From Alphaproteobacteria bacterium (GTDB lineage: Bacteria > Pseudomonadota > Alphaproteobacteria > Rhodobacterales > Rhodobacteraceae): a stretch of 64,000 nt of DNA. The stretch is taken from the NCBI GenBank assembly GCA_030429495.1, contig JAUIFH010000008.1, positions 1 to 64,000 of the forward strand, written 5' to 3'. The position numbers and the translations under genes were made by a program. The notes beneath the pieces were generated by a model, which was not told the DNA's origin, did not search any database, and saw nothing but the letters and a program-made list of their open reading frames with translations. This document shows, in pieces, positions 27,200-35,745 of this stretch (its first letter is position 1; each line of letters begins with the position of its first letter).

Positions 27200-28078
27200 A
27201 TGGACATCTCGCACCTTATCAATCTTTCGATGAATTATACGCTTGATAACAAGTGTTATTTGCCATGCCTGTCCGTTCTGCGGCGGGACGCGCCGAGCAA
27301 GATCGAGGCTATGGTGTATGAGCCGGTGATCTGTCTGATTCTTCAGGGAAGCAAAGTCACATCCATCGGGGATCAGGCAGTGGAACTGCGCTCCGGCGAC
27401 GCATTGCTGGTCAGTCACGATCTGCCCGTCGTCTCCCGGATCACCCGGGCCAGCGTTGAACATCCCTACCTCGCCCTGATCCTGTCGCTTGACCTTCGGC
27501 TGGTTCGCGGCCTCTACGATCAGGTCGGCGATGCGGTTGTGATCGAGGGGGACATTCCCGCCCGGTCACTTTCACCGGGGGCGGCGGAGCCGGGCTGGCT
27601 GTCGCCGCTGGTCCGGTATCTTGAACTGATGGACTCCCCCCTCGATGCCGAGGTTCTCGGCCCGTCGATCCTGCGGGAAGTCCATTATCGGCTCCTGCTG
27701 TCTCCGATTGGCAGGATGTTGCGAAATCTCCTTGTCGCGGACAGCCATGCCAGCCGGATCGCCAAGGCCATCCGTCAGGTAAGAGGGGGCTTCCGCTCAC
27801 CGCTCAGCATTGCCGATCTGGCGAAGACCGCGGGGATGAGTGCGTCGTCCTTTCACGAGCATTTCAAGGCGGTCACCGGCACGACGCCTTTGCAGTACCA
27901 GAAGGATCTGCGCCTGATCGAGGCGCGCGCGCTCTTGGCGGGCCGGGCGCATACGGTCACACAGGCCGCCTTCGCCGTAGGGTACGAAAGCCCGACCCAT
28001 TTCAGCCGCGACTACAGCCGGAAATTCGGAATCCCGCCGAGCAGGGATCTGCGTGAGGCACCGACGGCCGCGGCCTGA
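27200..28078 (+). CDS. AraC family transcriptional regulator
   Basis: This 292-aa protein has an N-terminal AraC_N cupin-like domain (ICLILQGSKVTSIGDQAVELRSGDALLV) and a C-terminal double HTH (SIADLAKTAGMSASSFHEHFK and VTQAAFAVGYESPTHFSRDY). The start follows CAGGAGG. It is divergent from the SDR gene with a 165-bp shared control region, a classic activator-target layout. Confidence 0.9.
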   Translation: MDISHLINLSMNYTLDNKCYLPCLSVLRRDAPSKIEAMVYEPVICLILQGSKVTSIGDQAVELRSGDALLVSHDLPVVSRITRASVEHPYLALILSLDLRLVRGLYDQVGDAVVIEGDIPARSLSPGAAEPGWLSPLVRYLELMDSPLDAEVLGPSILREVHYRLLLSPIGRMLRNLLVADSHASRIAKAIRQVRGGFRSPLSIADLAKTAGMSASSFHEHFKAVTGTTPLQYQKDLRLIEARALLAGRAHTVTQAAFAVGYESPTHFSRDYSRKFGIPPSRDLREAPTAAA

Positions 28079-28105
28079 CCCGGAGCGGCGCGCAAGTAAT
28101 TTCGT

Positions 28106-28585
28106 TCAGGTTTCGTCAGGCCGGTAGGGGTTGCCGGCCGGATTGCCGGCATGATCGGTCCAGCGGCGCGTATCCGTTGCCCGATCGAAATGCAGGATGC
28201 GGTCATCATCGGGATAGGTGATGGTGTCGCCCGGGCTTCGCGTTCCAATCACCATGTAGCGCGCCTCGTCCCGTCCGGCATTCTCCAGGCAATGGCCAAG
28301 CGGGTCGCCGGCGCGGAAAGTCGCCGTATCGCCCGGGCGCATCGGTGTGATGGTGTCCCCCTCATGCAGCAGGACCTCGCCCGAAAGCATATAGACCATC
28401 TCGTCCTCGCCGGCGTGCCAGTGCTTTACGGACGACCGTGATCCCGGCGGCAGGATCTCGATGAAGGCGCCGAACTGGGTAAGCCCGCCTGTGTCCGAGA
28501 GGAGAAGGGCGGAGTAGGGGCCGCAGGGATTTCCGGCGCCATCCGAGGTGTCGGTCCTGATCTGGTCGGGGCGGAATAAGGGCAT
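28106..28585 (-). CDS. cupin-domain protein
   Basis: This 159-aa single-cupin protein has metal-binding motifs around SSVKHWHAGEDEMVYMLSGE (residues about 60-79) and a second motif near GHCLENAGRDEARYM. It is convergent with the AraC gene. The function is unknown. ATG at 28585 follows GGAGG. Confidence 0.82.
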   Translation of the reverse strand: MPLFRPDQIRTDTSDGAGNPCGPYSALLLSDTGGLTQFGAFIEILPPGSRSSVKHWHAGEDEMVYMLSGEVLLHEGDTITPMRPGDTATFRAGDPLGHCLENAGRDEARYMVIGTRSPGDTITYPDDDRILHFDRATDTRRWTDHAGNPAGNPYRPDET

Positions 28586-28622
28586 GGGAACCTCCGTTCG
28601 CGATGCTCCCATCCCCGGTACC

Positions 28623-28653
28623 AAAAGAAAAGGGCCGGGAAATCCCCGGCCCT
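28623..28653 (-). terminator. intrinsic terminator of the Bax-inhibitor gene
   Basis: On the minus strand a GGGCCGGG/CCCGGCCC stem is followed by TTTTCTTTT. It lies 24 nt after the stop of the gene at 28677-29456. Confidence 0.88.
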
Positions 28654-28676
28654 TCTTTCGTCGCGTTTCGCTCAGG

Positions 28677-29456
28677 TCACTCGCGGTTGCCGAGGAACTG
28701 CAGCAGGAACATGAACATGTTGATGAAGTCGAGATAGAGGTTCAGCGCCCCCATGATCGCCGACTTGCCAAGCCACTCGCTGTCGCCGTGCTGGGCATGG
28801 GCGAGGTAGGTGTTCTTGATGTTCTGCGTGTCGTAGGCGGTCAGGCCCGCGAAGATCAGAATGCCGATCGCCGAGATTGCGAACATGACCGCCGGCGAGC
28901 CGAGGAAGATGTTCACGATCGAGGCCACGAGGAGCCCGATCACACCCATGATGAGGAACGACCCCCAGCCCGAGATGTCCTTTTTCGTCGTGTAGCCCCA
29001 GAGCGATAGCCCGGCGAAGGCGACGGCGGTCACGAGGAAGGTCTGCACGATCGAATAGCCGGTGAAGACGAGGAAGATCGAGCTGATAGAGACGCCCATC
29101 GTCACGGCGAAGGCGTAAAACACGAGTTGTGCCGCGGCCGCCGACATGCGGCTGATGACCGCGCCGAAGGCGAAGACGAAGGCGAGCGGCGCGAACATCA
29201 CCACCCATTTGAGCGGCGAGAGGTAGAGCGCCGCACCAAAGCTTGTCAGGTACTTGTCGGCGCCGACTTGTGCCGCGGCGAGCGACGGATCGGTCGTGGT
29301 CGCCAGTCCCGCGATCGCCCAGGCGGCGGCGGCAGTCAGCACCATGCCGATGGACATAAGTCCATAGACCTTGTTCATATGGGCGCGCAGGCCCTCGTCG
29401 ATCGCAAGGGTCCGGGCCCCTGCGTGGCCGGCGCGGACCGTGTCAAATTCTGCCAT
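28677..29456 (-). CDS. Bax inhibitor-1/YccA family membrane protein
   Basis: This 259-aa protein has seven hydrophobic helices after a soluble N-terminus. It has the BI-1 core features MNKVYGLMSIGMVLTAAAA and the late ALNLYLDFINMFMFLL near the C-terminus. Bacterial members (YccA, YbhL) interact with FtsH or act as pH-sensitive calcium leaks. ATG at 29456 follows GGAGG. Confidence 0.9.
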   Translation of the reverse strand: MAEFDTVRAGHAGARTLAIDEGLRAHMNKVYGLMSIGMVLTAAAAWAIAGLATTTDPSLAAAQVGADKYLTSFGAALYLSPLKWVVMFAPLAFVFAFGAVISRMSAAAAQLVFYAFAVTMGVSISSIFLVFTGYSIVQTFLVTAVAFAGLSLWGYTTKKDISGWGSFLIMGVIGLLVASIVNIFLGSPAVMFAISAIGILIFAGLTAYDTQNIKNTYLAHAQHGDSEWLGKSAIMGALNLYLDFINMFMFLLQFLGNRE

Positions 29457-29569
29457 CAAAGCCTCCACATGCGTTTCCTGCGGCGGCGGCACCACGGCCG
29501 CCCCCTTCATTGGAAATATCGGGAAGGTGGCCTTGGAATTCAAGCTTTTCCGGCGCGAATCCTGCGCCT

Positions 29570-29776
29570 TTACTTTCGCCAGTTCGCAGGGGCGTCCCAT
29601 ACCGGGCGTTCCGCCTCTGCAAGGGCTTCGCCCGATGTGATGCCGATATCGGCGAGAAGATGATCGTTCAGCTCTGCGAGCGCCAGGCGCTGGCGCCGCA
29701 ACGTCCTCGCCTGCTTGAGCCGGGCAAGGAGGCCCAGGGGGCGGCAGGGGCGGGTATGAATGATGACATGGTCCAT
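29570..29776 (-). CDS. DUF1127 family small protein
   Basis: This 68-aa protein carries the DUF1127 core LAELNDHLLADIGITSGEAL preceded by a basic helix (LARLKQARTLRRQRL). Such proteins are small RNA-associated factors in Rhodobacterales. The start at 29776 follows AAAGGA. It is divergent from the LysR gene at 29899. Confidence 0.86.
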   Translation of the reverse strand: MDHVIIHTRPCRPLGLLARLKQARTLRRQRLALAELNDHLLADIGITSGEALAEAERPVWDAPANWRK

Positions 29777-29898
29777 CAGTTTTCCTTTCAAATCGTGATG
29801 TCTTTGTGCGGAAGTATCAGGAGGCTTGATTTATATGGCGCGACGTGATGAATTATGGAAATGAATGATTGAATGATAAATCATCACGGATTGTGAAT

Positions 29899-30819
29899 AT
29901 GCCGAGAAATCTGGACCTGACGGCCCTTCGTGCGCTGGTTGCGGTGGCCGATTCCGGCGGGGTTACTCGGGCGGCGGGGCTTTTGAATCTCACCCAATCC
30001 GCCGTCTCCATGCAGATCAAGCGGCTGGAGGAGGGCCTCGGGACGACGTTCTTCACCCGCGCGCAGCGCAAGCTGACGCTGACCCCGGAAGGAGAGCAAC
30101 TGCTGCACTATGCGCGACGGATGCTGGAACTGAATGACGAGGCGTTGTCACGCATGACGGACACCGCGTTCGATTGCGAAATCCGCCTTGGCGTGCCTCA
30201 TGACATCGTCTACCCGGCCATTCCCGCCGTGCTGAAGCGGTTGAGCGCGGTATTCCCCTGTGCCCGCGTGAACCTCGTCTCCTGCTTCACGCCGCGCCTG
30301 AAGGAAGAATTCGCGCGCGGGGAATACGACCTTATCCTGACGACAGAAGAGATGCCGGGCGATGGCGGTGTGGTTCTGGATGAGCGCGAGCTGGTCTGGA
30401 TCGGCGCGCGCGGAGGCATGGCGGCGCAGCAGCGCCCGCTGCGGCTCGGCTTCGAAGACAGCTGCAAGTTCCGCCCCGTCGCGCTTGCTGCGCTGGACCG
30501 CGCCGGCATCGCCTGGGAGATGGGGTTCTCCGGGCGTTCGAACGATACCGTTCAGGCCATGATCGCCGCCGATCTCGCGGTTTCGGCGCGAATGCGCGGG
30601 CTGTTGCCCGAAGGCACGGAAGAGGTGGGCCGCTCTGCCGGGTTGCCCGCCCTGGGCGCCATGCGGATATGCCTTTACGATGCGGGCGTGCAGAAGGGCG
30701 AGGTGACGGACCGCCTCAAGTCGGAGATCGCGGCCGCCTATTCGGCGCCGGCGATCCGCACCACGACCTTGCCGGTCGATTTCCGCGCCCTGAGCGTTTC
30801 CAACGCCTCGCCGGCCTGA
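29899..30819 (+). CDS. LysR family transcriptional regulator
   Basis: This 306-aa regulator has the LysR HTH (LTALRALVAVADSGGVTRAA, LNLTQSAVSMQIKRLE) in the first 60 residues and a periplasmic-binding-like effector domain. ATG at 29899 gives a typical N-terminus; an ATG ten codons earlier is less likely. The last 82 bp overlap the 3' end of the convergent quinone oxidoreductase gene, which is unusual. Confidence 0.88.
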   Translation: MPRNLDLTALRALVAVADSGGVTRAAGLLNLTQSAVSMQIKRLEEGLGTTFFTRAQRKLTLTPEGEQLLHYARRMLELNDEALSRMTDTAFDCEIRLGVPHDIVYPAIPAVLKRLSAVFPCARVNLVSCFTPRLKEEFARGEYDLILTTEEMPGDGGVVLDERELVWIGARGGMAAQQRPLRLGFEDSCKFRPVALAALDRAGIAWEMGFSGRSNDTVQAMIAADLAVSARMRGLLPEGTEEVGRSAGLPALGAMRICLYDAGVQKGEVTDRLKSEIAAAYSAPAIRTTTLPVDFRALSVSNASPA

Positions 30820-31709
30820 GCCAGCGGAAACCTGTGCGAGATGTGCGGGCGCAGGCCGCCTTCGCCGTACCAGTCGAGCAGGGTCGCGAGGCTTTCGGTA
30901 AGCACCTCTGGCCGGAAACCGAGATATGCGCCCCAGTGCAGCCCGAGGACCGAGATATTCTTGACGAGGAGGTGGTTGGCGGGGATCTGCGGCACCGTTC
31001 CGCTGGCAAAGCCGATGACGACAATGCGCCCGTCCGGCTTGGTTGCCCGGAATGCCGCGGTGAACTGGTCGCCGCCGACCGGGTCATAGACCACATCTGC
31101 CCCGCCGAGCGCCTTCACGGCGTCGCGCAGGTCTTCGGTCTCGCTGTCGATCAGGTGGTCTGCGCCGGCGGATTGGGCCGCGGTCAGCTTGTTCGCCCCC
31201 CGCGCGCAGGCGATGACGCGGGCGCCCATGCGCTTGCCGATCTCCACCGCCGTCAGCCCGACGCCGCCCGCCGCGCCGAGGACCAGCAGCGTTTCTCCCG
31301 CCTGCAGCCGCGCGCGGTGGTCAAGCGCCACATGGCTGGTGCCATAGGCGATCTGGAAGGCCGCGGCATCATCGAACGGCATCGTATCGGGCAGCGCGAC
31401 GCAACGCGCTGCGGGAAAGCAGCCATATTCGGCAAGCCCGCCGGAATTCGCGTATACCGCGACGCGGGTGCCGGGGGCAGGGCCGTGCGTGCCCGGGCCA
31501 AGTGCGTCAATCCAGCCAGCCGGTTCCATCCCGAGCGCGAAGGGTGGGTTCGGGCGTTCCTGATACTTGCCCTCAATCATCAGGAGATCGGCGAAGTTCA
31601 GGCCGCAGGCGGCAATCCTGACCCGGACCTCGCCCGGCCCTGGTTCCGGAACGGCCCGCTCGCGCAGTGCCGGCACCTCTCCGTACCCATCGATTCCATA
31701 TGAATGCAT
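30738..31709 (-). CDS. NADPH:quinone oxidoreductase family protein (zinc-free MDR)
   Basis: This 323-aa medium-chain dehydrogenase has CGLNFADLLMIEGKYQ near residue 34 and the nucleotide-binding motif VLGAAGGVGLTAVEIGK near 143. It lacks structural zinc cysteines. QOR-type enzymes reduce quinones or enones. ATG at 31709 follows AAGGG. Its stop lies inside the LysR gene on the other strand. Confidence 0.88.
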   Translation of the reverse strand: MHSYGIDGYGEVPALRERAVPEPGPGEVRVRIAACGLNFADLLMIEGKYQERPNPPFALGMEPAGWIDALGPGTHGPAPGTRVAVYANSGGLAEYGCFPAARCVALPDTMPFDDAAAFQIAYGTSHVALDHRARLQAGETLLVLGAAGGVGLTAVEIGKRMGARVIACARGANKLTAAQSAGADHLIDSETEDLRDAVKALGGADVVYDPVGGDQFTAAFRATKPDGRIVVIGFASGTVPQIPANHLLVKNISVLGLHWGAYLGFRPEVLTESLATLLDWYGEGGLRPHISHRFPLAQAGEALETLRARKSTGKVVVRIAGAE

Positions 31710-31991
31710 CTTGCCCTTCTCTTCACCGAGGGTTGCTCGCGGCAACGCTATCGTGGCGCATGGGTGGATACCAGAGGCCGCATCGTTGCGTTTTGGAAAG
31801 CAATTGCTGCCGGAGATTCGCAAAATGCAATGCAAAATGGGAATTAACCTAAAGGCGATCTACTTTTCCACAGAATGCGTTTAGGATGACGGCGACCGCG
31901 GGGCGCGAAATCGTCCACGAGCCTCGCGCGTTTATGCGAAAGCGGCGGCGTAAAAATTTTTTCTGTGGATATTGGTCCCGTATTGGTAGTT

Positions 31992-32007
31992 TGGCACAAA
32001 AATTGCT
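31992..32007 (+). promoter_or_regulatory. sigma-54 (-24/-12) promoter
   Basis: TGGCAC-AAAAA-TTGCT matches the RpoN consensus TGGCAC-N5-TTGCW with exact spacing. It is preceded by T (TTGGCAC). It lies 33 nt before the start of the XRE regulator, in a 330-bp gap from 31710. That gap also has an inverted pair TCCACAGA/TCTGTGGA (31867 and 31962), possibly an activator site. Confidence 0.7.
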
Positions 32008-32039
32008 TGTTACTTGATGGCGATAGTATGGAGAACGAT

Positions 32040-32402
32040 ATGAAACACCCTGTGGATGTCCATGTTGGCAAGCGTGTCCGGCATCGGCGCTGGATGGTCG
32101 GCATGACCCAGCAGCAGCTTGCGGACAAGGTCGGCATCAAATTCCAGCAGATTCAGAAATACGAAACCGGGATGAACCGCATTTCCGCCTCACGGCTCTG
32201 GGACATTTCGGACGCGCTCGGCGTGCCGATCAGCTTCTTCTTCGAAGGGCTCGATACGCGGTCGCAGATCGTCGAGGAAATTGATGGCGATATCCTCGCG
32301 GACAAGGAAGCGCTGATGCTGGTCCGTTCCTACTACGCCATCCCGGAGGCGCAGCGCCGCCGGCTCTTCGACCTGGCCAAGGTTCTTTCCGACGCGGCCT
32401 GA
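32040..32402 (+). CDS. XRE family transcriptional regulator
   Basis: This 120-aa protein has a Cro/CI HTH (VGKRVRHRRWMVGMTQQQLA, then GIKFQQIQKYETGMNRIS, residues about 9-60). A short helical C-terminal part follows, with RSYYAIPEAQRRRLFDLAK. This architecture is widespread in alphaproteobacteria. ATG at 32040 has GGAG 6 nt upstream; the ATG at 32028 is an alternative. The gene has a candidate sigma-54 promoter, suggesting control by an RpoN-dependent activator. Confidence 0.88.
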   Translation: MKHPVDVHVGKRVRHRRWMVGMTQQQLADKVGIKFQQIQKYETGMNRISASRLWDISDALGVPISFFFEGLDTRSQIVEEIDGDILADKEALMLVRSYYAIPEAQRRRLFDLAKVLSDAA

Positions 32403-32462
32403 CGTCGCTTGACCGGAAGGGGCGCCGGGACTACCGCTTTCGTCGCAGAGAGCGAGGTCCAT

Positions 32463-33263
32463 ATGCGCCCCATTCCGGAAAGCGAGCGCGACGCGCTTAT
32501 CGAGACCGCCCATGCGCTGGCTGATGCAGCCCGCAAGGCGACTCTCGAACATTTCCGTTCCGACGGACTTTCAGCCGAAAACAAGGTGCCGGCCGCGTTC
32601 GACCCGGTCACTGTCGCCGATCGCGCCGCCGAACAGCGGATGCGTGAGATTCTGGGCGAGTGCCGCCCCGATGACGCAATCCTCGGCGAGGAGTACGGCG
32701 CGAAGCCGGGAACCACGGGTCTGACATGGGTGCTTGATCCGATCGACGGCACCCGGGGCTACCTGTCGGGGACGCCGACCTGGGGGGTGCTGATCTCCGT
32801 CGCAGATGCGAACGGGCCTGTCTTTGGCCTCATCGACCAGCCCTATATCGGCGAACGCTTTGCCGGCGGTTTCGGCGTGGCGGAAGCGACCGGTCCCGCC
32901 GGGCGGCGGGCGCTGAAAGCGCGGGGGCCGCGCCCGCTTGCTGAGGCGATCCTGTTCACGACCTTCCCCGAAGTGGGATCGGCGGAGGAGGGCGCAGCCT
33001 TCCGCCGCCTGGCCGGGAAAGCGCGGCTTACCCGTTACGGGATGGATTGCTACGCCTATGCGCTGGTGGCGGCGGGGCAGATCGACCTCGTGGTCGAGGC
33101 CGGGCTGCAAGCCTATGACATTCAGGCCCCGATCGCCGTGATCGAGGCCGCGGGCGGGATCGTGACGGACTGGAGCGGCAATCCGGTCCATGAGGGCGGG
33201 CGGGTGATCGCCGCAGCCAACCACGACATTCATGCGGCCGCGATGGCGGTCCTGAAAGACTGA
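32463..33263 (+). CDS. hisN: inositol-monophosphatase family protein, probable histidinol-phosphatase
   Basis: This 266-aa Mg2+-dependent phosphatase carries GEEYG near residue 77, the signature LDPIDGTRGYLSG near 95-107, and AYDIQAPIAVIEAAGG near 219. In Rhodobacterales this subfamily is assigned as HisN, the penultimate step of histidine synthesis. An inositol or other sugar-phosphate substrate cannot be excluded. The start follows GAGG. Confidence 0.82.
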   Translation: MRPIPESERDALIETAHALADAARKATLEHFRSDGLSAENKVPAAFDPVTVADRAAEQRMREILGECRPDDAILGEEYGAKPGTTGLTWVLDPIDGTRGYLSGTPTWGVLISVADANGPVFGLIDQPYIGERFAGGFGVAEATGPAGRRALKARGPRPLAEAILFTTFPEVGSAEEGAAFRRLAGKARLTRYGMDCYAYALVAAGQIDLVVEAGLQAYDIQAPIAVIEAAGGIVTDWSGNPVHEGGRVIAAANHDIHAAAMAVLKD

Positions 33264-33415
33264 CGCCACTCTTCGGATATTCCTGAAAGAGCTTTCGCGT
33301 GATCCGCATGGTGTTTGCGCGCCCGCTTCCCTAGGCTGATTGGGCCGGGCCGAGTCCTTCCCCCTTCTGTCGTCCGGCGTTCCCGATCCGCCGAAGGGGA
33401 GGCAGGAGGGAACCC

Positions 33416-34756
33416 ATGTCCGAATTTCTGATCCGAAACGCCACGTCCGTGGTCACGATGAACCAGACGCGGGACGAGGTCTCGGACGGCGATGTCCTGA
33501 TCCGGGATGGCGTGATCTTGGCCGTGGGGCGGGGCCTTGCAACCGCAACCGGGACGGTGGTCGAGGCGGGCGGCTGCGTGGTGACGCCGGGGCTCGTCAA
33601 CACGCACCACCACCTTTACCAGACGCTGACGCGCGCGGTCCCGGGCGGTCAGGACGCACTGCTTTTCGGCTGGCTGAAGACGCTCTATCCGATCTGGGCA
33701 CGCTTCGGACCCGAGGAGATGCGGGTATCCGCACTTGTCGGTCTGGCGGAACTGGCGCTGTCGGGATGCACGCTCAGCTCCGACCACCTCTACCTCTATC
33801 CCAACGGTGCGCGGCTCGAGGACACGATCGACGCGGCGCGCGAGATCGGGCTTCGCTTTCACCCGACGCGGGGCGCGATGTCGATCGGCGAAAGCGCGGG
33901 CGGGTTGCCGCCCGATACGCTCGTCGAGAACGAAGCCGCCATCCTGAGGGACATGGAACGGGTTGTGGACGCTTTCCACGACCGGGCCGAGGGTGCGATG
34001 GTGCGGGTGGGGCTGGCGCCCTGCTCACCCTTCTCGGTAAGTCGCGACCTGATGCGCGAGGCAGCGGTTCTGGCGCGGGACAAGGGCGTGATGCTCCACA
34101 CCCATCTTGCCGAGAACGACGAGGATATCGCCTATTCTCTGGCGCAGTTCGGATGCCGGCCGGGCCAGTATGCCGAGGATCTGGGCTGGACCGGCGACGA
34201 TGTCTGGCACGCCCATTGCGTGAAGCTGAACGGGGCAGAGATCGATCTCTTCGCCCGTTCTCGCACCGGCGTCGCGCATTGTCCCTGTTCGAACTGCCGC
34301 CTCGGTTCCGGCATCGCGCCGGTCCGGGCCATGCGCGATGCGGGCGCCAAGGTCGCGCTTGGCGTCGACGGCTCCGCATCGAATGACGCGGGTAACCTCG
34401 TCGCCGAGGCGCGCCAGATGCTCCTGCTTCAGCGGGTCGCGAACGGAGCCGACGCGATGGCAGCACGCGAGGCGCTGGAGATCGCGACTCTGGGCGGCGC
34501 ACGGGTTCTCGGGCGCGGCGATTGCGGGTCGCTCGAACCCGGCAAACGCGCCGATATCGCGATCTGGGACGTGTCGGGGATCGAGGCGGCGGGGTCCTGG
34601 GATCCGGTTGCGGCGCTCGTGCTCTGCGGTCCGACCCGGGTCCGCGATCTTTTTGTCGAAGGACGGCAGGTGGTATGCGGCGGGCAGGTCGCGACGATCG
34701 ACCTGCCGCGTGTGATCGAGGATCAGAACCGGCTGGCCCGCAGGTTGATGGGGTAG
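33416..34756 (+). CDS. 8-oxoguanine deaminase-like amidohydrolase
   Basis: This 446-aa zinc amidohydrolase has the metal motif NTHHHLYQTLTRA near residue 61, the distinctive SSDHLYLYPNG near 120, HTHLAENDEDIAYS near 228, and VDGSASNDAGN near 320. These features are those of 8-oxoguanine deaminase and hydroxy-triazine hydrolase relatives. It was ancestrally convergent with guaD (guanine deaminase), whose displaced end lies 115 bp downstream. The start follows GGAGG. Confidence 0.85.
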   Translation: MSEFLIRNATSVVTMNQTRDEVSDGDVLIRDGVILAVGRGLATATGTVVEAGGCVVTPGLVNTHHHLYQTLTRAVPGGQDALLFGWLKTLYPIWARFGPEEMRVSALVGLAELALSGCTLSSDHLYLYPNGARLEDTIDAAREIGLRFHPTRGAMSIGESAGGLPPDTLVENEAAILRDMERVVDAFHDRAEGAMVRVGLAPCSPFSVSRDLMREAAVLARDKGVMLHTHLAENDEDIAYSLAQFGCRPGQYAEDLGWTGDDVWHAHCVKLNGAEIDLFARSRTGVAHCPCSNCRLGSGIAPVRAMRDAGAKVALGVDGSASNDAGNLVAEARQMLLLQRVANGADAMAAREALEIATLGGARVLGRGDCGSLEPGKRADIAIWDVSGIEAAGSWDPVAALVLCGPTRVRDLFVEGRQVVCGGQVATIDLPRVIEDQNRLARRLMG

Positions 34757-34824
34757 GGGGCTGTCTGCCCCCTCTTGCCGCTTGCGCGGCAATTCACCCC
34801 CGAAAGTATTTTCGAGACAGAAAG
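34756..34824. repeat. dispersed double-hairpin intergenic repeat, copy 1
   Basis: This 69-bp unit starts at the final base of the 8-oxoguanine deaminase stop codon. It holds a G5/C5 hairpin (GGGGGC..GCCCCC) and a TTGCCGC/GCGGCAA hairpin, then TTCACCCCCGAAAGTA. A near-identical copy lies at 57531-57598, with differences in loops. I recall this type as common downstream of Rhodobacterales genes; it probably aids termination. Confidence 0.75.
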
Positions 34825-34871
34825 GGGGCCTGCGTTGTTCGTTTTCTGCGCCGGAACGCGCGGCGCGCAAA

Positions 34872-34935
34872 TCAGATCGCGCGGCCGCCGATCCAGACAG
34901 CTTTCACCGCACGGTCATCGCCCATCATGATGGTC
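34872..34935 (-). pseudogene. guaD: displaced native 3' end of guanine deaminase (guaD)
   Basis: On the minus strand this reads, in the frame of guaD, TIMMGDDRAVKAVWIGGRAI and stop. The intact guaD at 50332-51654 has TIMMGDD at the matching place. The fragment is therefore the original C-terminal coding end, cut off by insertion of the 15.5-kb element. It has no start and is not expressed as a protein. Confidence 0.88.
34918..34935. repeat. left attachment core (18-bp direct repeat)
   Basis: TCGCCCATCATGATGGTC is identical to 50420-50437. It encodes part of the guaD C-terminus (minus-strand TIMMGD). With one mismatch the match extends 4 bp further left. Integration by the element's tyrosine integrase explains it. 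Confidence 0.88.
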
Positions 34936-34985
34936 ACAAAATGTTTCATGGTCTCATATGGCCTTTAAAATAAGGGTTTTCGGTG

Positions 34986-35018
34986 TGGGAGCAATCGGCG
35001 TGGGAGCGGTATGGGAGC
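34986..35018. promoter_or_regulatory. integrase arm-type site candidates, left
   Basis: Three direct copies of TGGGAGC begin at 34986, 35001 and 35012, 50-80 bp inside the left core. The same heptamer recurs at the right end, as expected of arm-type sites bound by the integrase N-terminal domain. Confidence 0.6.
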
Positions 35019-35406
35019 AATTCCAAAGGAAAGGCCCGCAGCGCGAGCTGCGGGCCTGGAGCAACACGGACAGAGGACCATCGAGCAAGGGAAGCGGCTC
35101 CTCGGAAATCTGCCGTGGCGGAGCGACTGCCGGTTACTCCGCCTTCCCTGACATCATAACCCATGAGGGTCCGTAGCGCAAAGAAGGGACCCTAGCGACC
35201 CGGCGGCTGACCGACCCCTGGGGGCGTTTGGTGGCAGGGTCCGGCCCGTGTTATCCTTCAGCCAGAAGCATCCATAGAGTGGCCCACCCGATGAGGGGTG
35301 GCCCGCCAACCTAGTCCTCCATGACCAAGGTGGCCCAGCCAATACCGGCACGGATGCGGTCGACAGCCCGAGAGGGCGCGTCGGCAAACAAAAAGGGAAG
35401 AAGGCA
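35019..35406. other. gene-free left end of the element
   Basis: This holds an 11-bp stem with GCGA loop (35032-35057, AGGCCCGCAGC/GCTGCGGGCCT) that on the minus strand is followed by TTTCCTTT, so it may stop leftward transcription. An AGGGTCC/GGACCCT hairpin lies at 35166-35193, and a candidate promoter at 35228-35257. Three spaced copies of GTGGCCC (about 35279, 35298, 35330) precede the first gene. I see no ORF with support. Confidence 0.5.
35228..35257 (+). promoter_or_regulatory. candidate promoter of the left element operon
   Basis: TTGGTG, 18-bp spacer, TATCCT. The -35 part lies in the 15-mer GGGCGTTTGGTGGCA (35222-35236), which also occurs at 39750-39764 ahead of the second gene block, again 18 bp before a -10-like hexamer. 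The shared layout argues for a common regulator or sigma factor. Confidence 0.5.
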
Positions 35407-35745
35407 ATGGCCTATTTTCAAGACGACCTACGCGCGATCTGTGCCGCGCTGCCGGAGAGCCTAAAGTTCTCCGCCGACAACACGTTCAACGACGTGCTGA
35501 TGCGCTTTGCCGAGCAACGCCCTGATTATTGGACGCAGCCGGTGTCGCACGAGGAAGCTGCCGCCTTCCTCGGCAAGACGCCGAACGCGCTGGCGATGAT
35601 GCGCAAGCGCGGGGAAGGTCCCGGCGGCTGGACGAAGGCCGCTGGCGGCTACATCTACCCGTCGCGCCTGCACCTCGCCAACTGGGTGGCCGAGCAGATC
35701 GAGCTGGCGAAGCTCGAACCCTCTCAGCGGAGGCTCGCGGCGTGA
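35407..35745 (+). CDS. excisionase/AlpA-like DNA-binding protein
   Basis: This 112-aa protein has a helix-turn-helix-like segment (HEEAAAFLGKTPNALAMMRK, about residues 48-67) and YIYPSRLHLANWV, matching the excisionase/MerR-like fold in which a wing follows the HTH. Such genes in satellites activate excision or transcription. It is the first rightward gene; its stop overlaps the GTG of the next gene. The call is by pattern, not strong homology. Confidence 0.6.
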   Translation: MAYFQDDLRAICAALPESLKFSADNTFNDVLMRFAEQRPDYWTQPVSHEEAAAFLGKTPNALAMMRKRGEGPGGWTKAAGGYIYPSRLHLANWVAEQIELAKLEPSQRRLAA

